Part shown: positions 63,103-64,000 of the stretch, piece by piece
How the letters are laid out: each line of letters starts with the position of its first letter
How positions within the stretch are numbered: the stretch's first letter is position 1
Source of the DNA: Candidatus Obscuribacter sp.
Lineage (GTDB): Bacteria > Cyanobacteriota > Vampirovibrionia > Obscuribacterales > Obscuribacteraceae
Assembly: GCA_021772095.1 (NCBI GenBank)
Contig: JADYXR010000164.1
Coordinates: forward strand, 1 to 64,000
DNA length: 64,000 nucleotides
Reading direction: 5' to 3'
Position numbers and translations under genes: made by a program
Notes under the pieces: generated by a model
The model's input: only the letters and a program-made list of their open reading frames with translations
The model's database searches: none
What the model was told of the DNA's origin: nothing

Positions 63103-63336
63103 CTATTTGAGTCTAACTAGCGCTAGTTCAGGTTGCGAGAGTTGCCTTCGATCAGACGCTAGTTGAGCAAACCTGCTGGTGCTGTTTGGTCATCGCTACG
63201 ATTTAGCGTTTGAGCTTGCTACTGTGTCGTCGACCAATGCTGAACTTTGACTGGGCGAAAAATGAACTGGCCGCTCGCCCAATTGAACGTTTGGATGCAG
63301 GCGAATGGAACGTTGACCCTGCCTATTCCAACGCCT

Positions 63337-63498
63337 CTAACGACGTGCAACTCCGATGATGTTGGATAGTTGATGCACGATCGAATCGAAGATCATGTAG
63401 AAGAAGTCGCGCATCTCGTCATTGAACAGAGTGAGCAAGAACGACAAGATAAATGTCGAGAGCAATCCGTAAAAGAAAAAGGCTGGCAAGATTCCCAT
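63337..63498 (-). CDS. Small hydrophobic membrane protein, 53 residues
   Basis: ATG at 63498, seven bases after AGGAAA. The product starts MGILPAFFFYGLLSTFILSF, one transmembrane helix of about 24 residues, and continues with an amphipathic acidic/aromatic segment (NDEMRDFFYMIFDSIVHQLSN) and a basic end. The frame closes with TAG at 63337. No family is recognised. It is below the usual length cut-off but has a good start, composition and stop. Confidence 0.5.
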   Translation of the reverse strand: MGILPAFFFYGLLSTFILSFLLTLFNDEMRDFFYMIFDSIVHQLSNIIGVARR

Positions 63499-63596
63499 GA
63501 TGAGTGTTTCCTGTGAGTGTGCCGGGTGGGTTCGCTGTCTGCGTAGTCAACAGAATCTCATCTCGAGGTTAACAAGCGGTTAAGGAGTGGCGCACT

Positions 63597-63749
63597 GTGA
63601 GCGGATTCCAAGAATACTCGTTACATTCCCTCGACGCTGATTGGCCAAGAGCCTCTACTTATCGTGCATTTGAGCCGATTCAAGGTTTGGTTCTCAGAAA
63701 TAATTGGGCGTTGCAACATTTGAAACAATTGGAACAAGCGAAACATTGA
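63597..63749 (+). CDS. Small soluble protein, 50 residues
   Basis: GTG at 63597, with AAGGAG nine bases upstream. The product begins MSGFQEYSLHSLDADWPRAS and ends NNWALQHLKQLEQAKH, mostly polar with an amphipathic C-terminal helix. No family is recognised. The opposing minus-strand frame (63680-63895) has no start signal. Confidence 0.4.
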   Translation: MSGFQEYSLHSLDADWPRASTYRAFEPIQGLVLRNNWALQHLKQLEQAKH

Positions 63750-63960
63750 GGACGCGGATGTGTTCGGAAAGCAAGACACTGATAGCGCCTTGCTTTCGAT
63801 GGAACAACTAAATTCACAAGGTTAATGGATTTGAAATATTGTTCAGATTGAATCAGTTTCAAGCGCGATCTGAAAGTACGATCACCGAGAATCACGCTCG
63901 AAGTATCGAACGAGATCAGGATAGGGACTGCGTTTCAAAGCTACGGAGTGATGGAGGTTA

Positions 63961-64000
63961 ATGTTCGCACTTGCACAAACCGCGGTTTTTCCAGTGTGTT
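63961..64000 (+). CDS. Possible 5' end of a gene leaving the window
   Basis: GGAGG lies three bases before the ATG at 63961; 13 codons (MFALAQTAVFPVC) are visible with no stop. Another in-phase ATG at 63951 in a different frame is also possible. Confidence 0.25.
   Translation, partial: MFALAQTAVFPVC

Noticed and set aside
63680..63895. 71-codon minus-strand frame
   Set aside because: No start signal, and it competes with the better-supported small gene at 63597.
1..64000. tRNA genes, insertion sequences and phage genes
   Set aside because: No T-loop GTTCRA context with a matching acceptor stem was noticed, and no transposase, integrase or capsid-like protein is encoded.

Overview
The window is a chromosomal stretch of a Gram-negative-type bacterium with about 50% G+C and dense coding on both strands. 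I infer a non-photosynthetic relative of the cyanobacteria (Melainabacteria/Vampirovibrionia, perhaps Obscuribacterales). The grounds are a cyanobacterial-style housekeeping sigma factor, Sec-exported TPR, WD40 and caspase-like proteins, a Ser/Thr kinase, a polyphosphate-using kinase and a divergent-PAP2 protein beside a prenyl synthase. No rRNA or tRNA is present, so this placement is inference. I saw no insertion sequence, phage gene, tRNA or CRISPR array.

Layout. 0-13 kb: surface protein fragment, NCS1 permease, PfkB kinase, P-loop kinase, two ABC-F ATPases (Uup-like and YbiT-like), CoA-binding protein, PaaI thioesterase, LRV repeat protein, a decayed response-regulator scar, an M13 peptidase and YchJ. 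13-21 kb: a cytosolic phosphatase, a tight ybhGFSR-type efflux operon and a diacylglycerol-kinase-family lipid kinase. 21-36 kb: a signalling and envelope region with a membrane Ser/Thr kinase, a transporter-like protein with a large cytosolic tail overlapping a Cache-HAMP sensor, an exported TPR-caspase, exported WD40 and Thr/Ser-rich TPR proteins, and a DUF4388/degenerate-GGDEF protein. 36-45 kb: receiver, truncated methyltransferase, glutaredoxin, RDD protein, tandem ribbon-helix-helix protein, a prenyl synthase/divergent-PAP2 operon and an acyl-CoA dehydrogenase. 45-53 kb: an S66 carboxypeptidase followed by an apparently dead paralogue, PPK2 with a histone-H1-like tail, the bifunctional NAD(P)HX repair enzyme, an orphan peptide-ABC ATPase and an exported phosphatase. 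53-64 kb: a structured untranslated region, rpoD with a strong terminator, a TrkA-type protein, an RhtA-like exporter, a very long disordered Yip1 protein, a DUF2934 protein, a patatin and several small genes.

The main leads are: the S66 enzyme/pseudoenzyme pair; low-complexity segments inserted into or attached to otherwise ordinary enzymes (PPK2, prenyl synthase, NAD(P)HX repair enzyme); a dispersed intergenic inverted repeat with a fixed 6-bp centre; an attenuator-like leader on the YbiT-type gene; a string of perfect hairpins upstream of rpoD; a tandem ribbon-helix-helix protein with a palindrome upstream; the exported TPR-caspase; and the sensor/transporter-like gene pair. Small genes of 50 to 53 codons at 35304, 63337 and 63597 were found by reading start signals directly.
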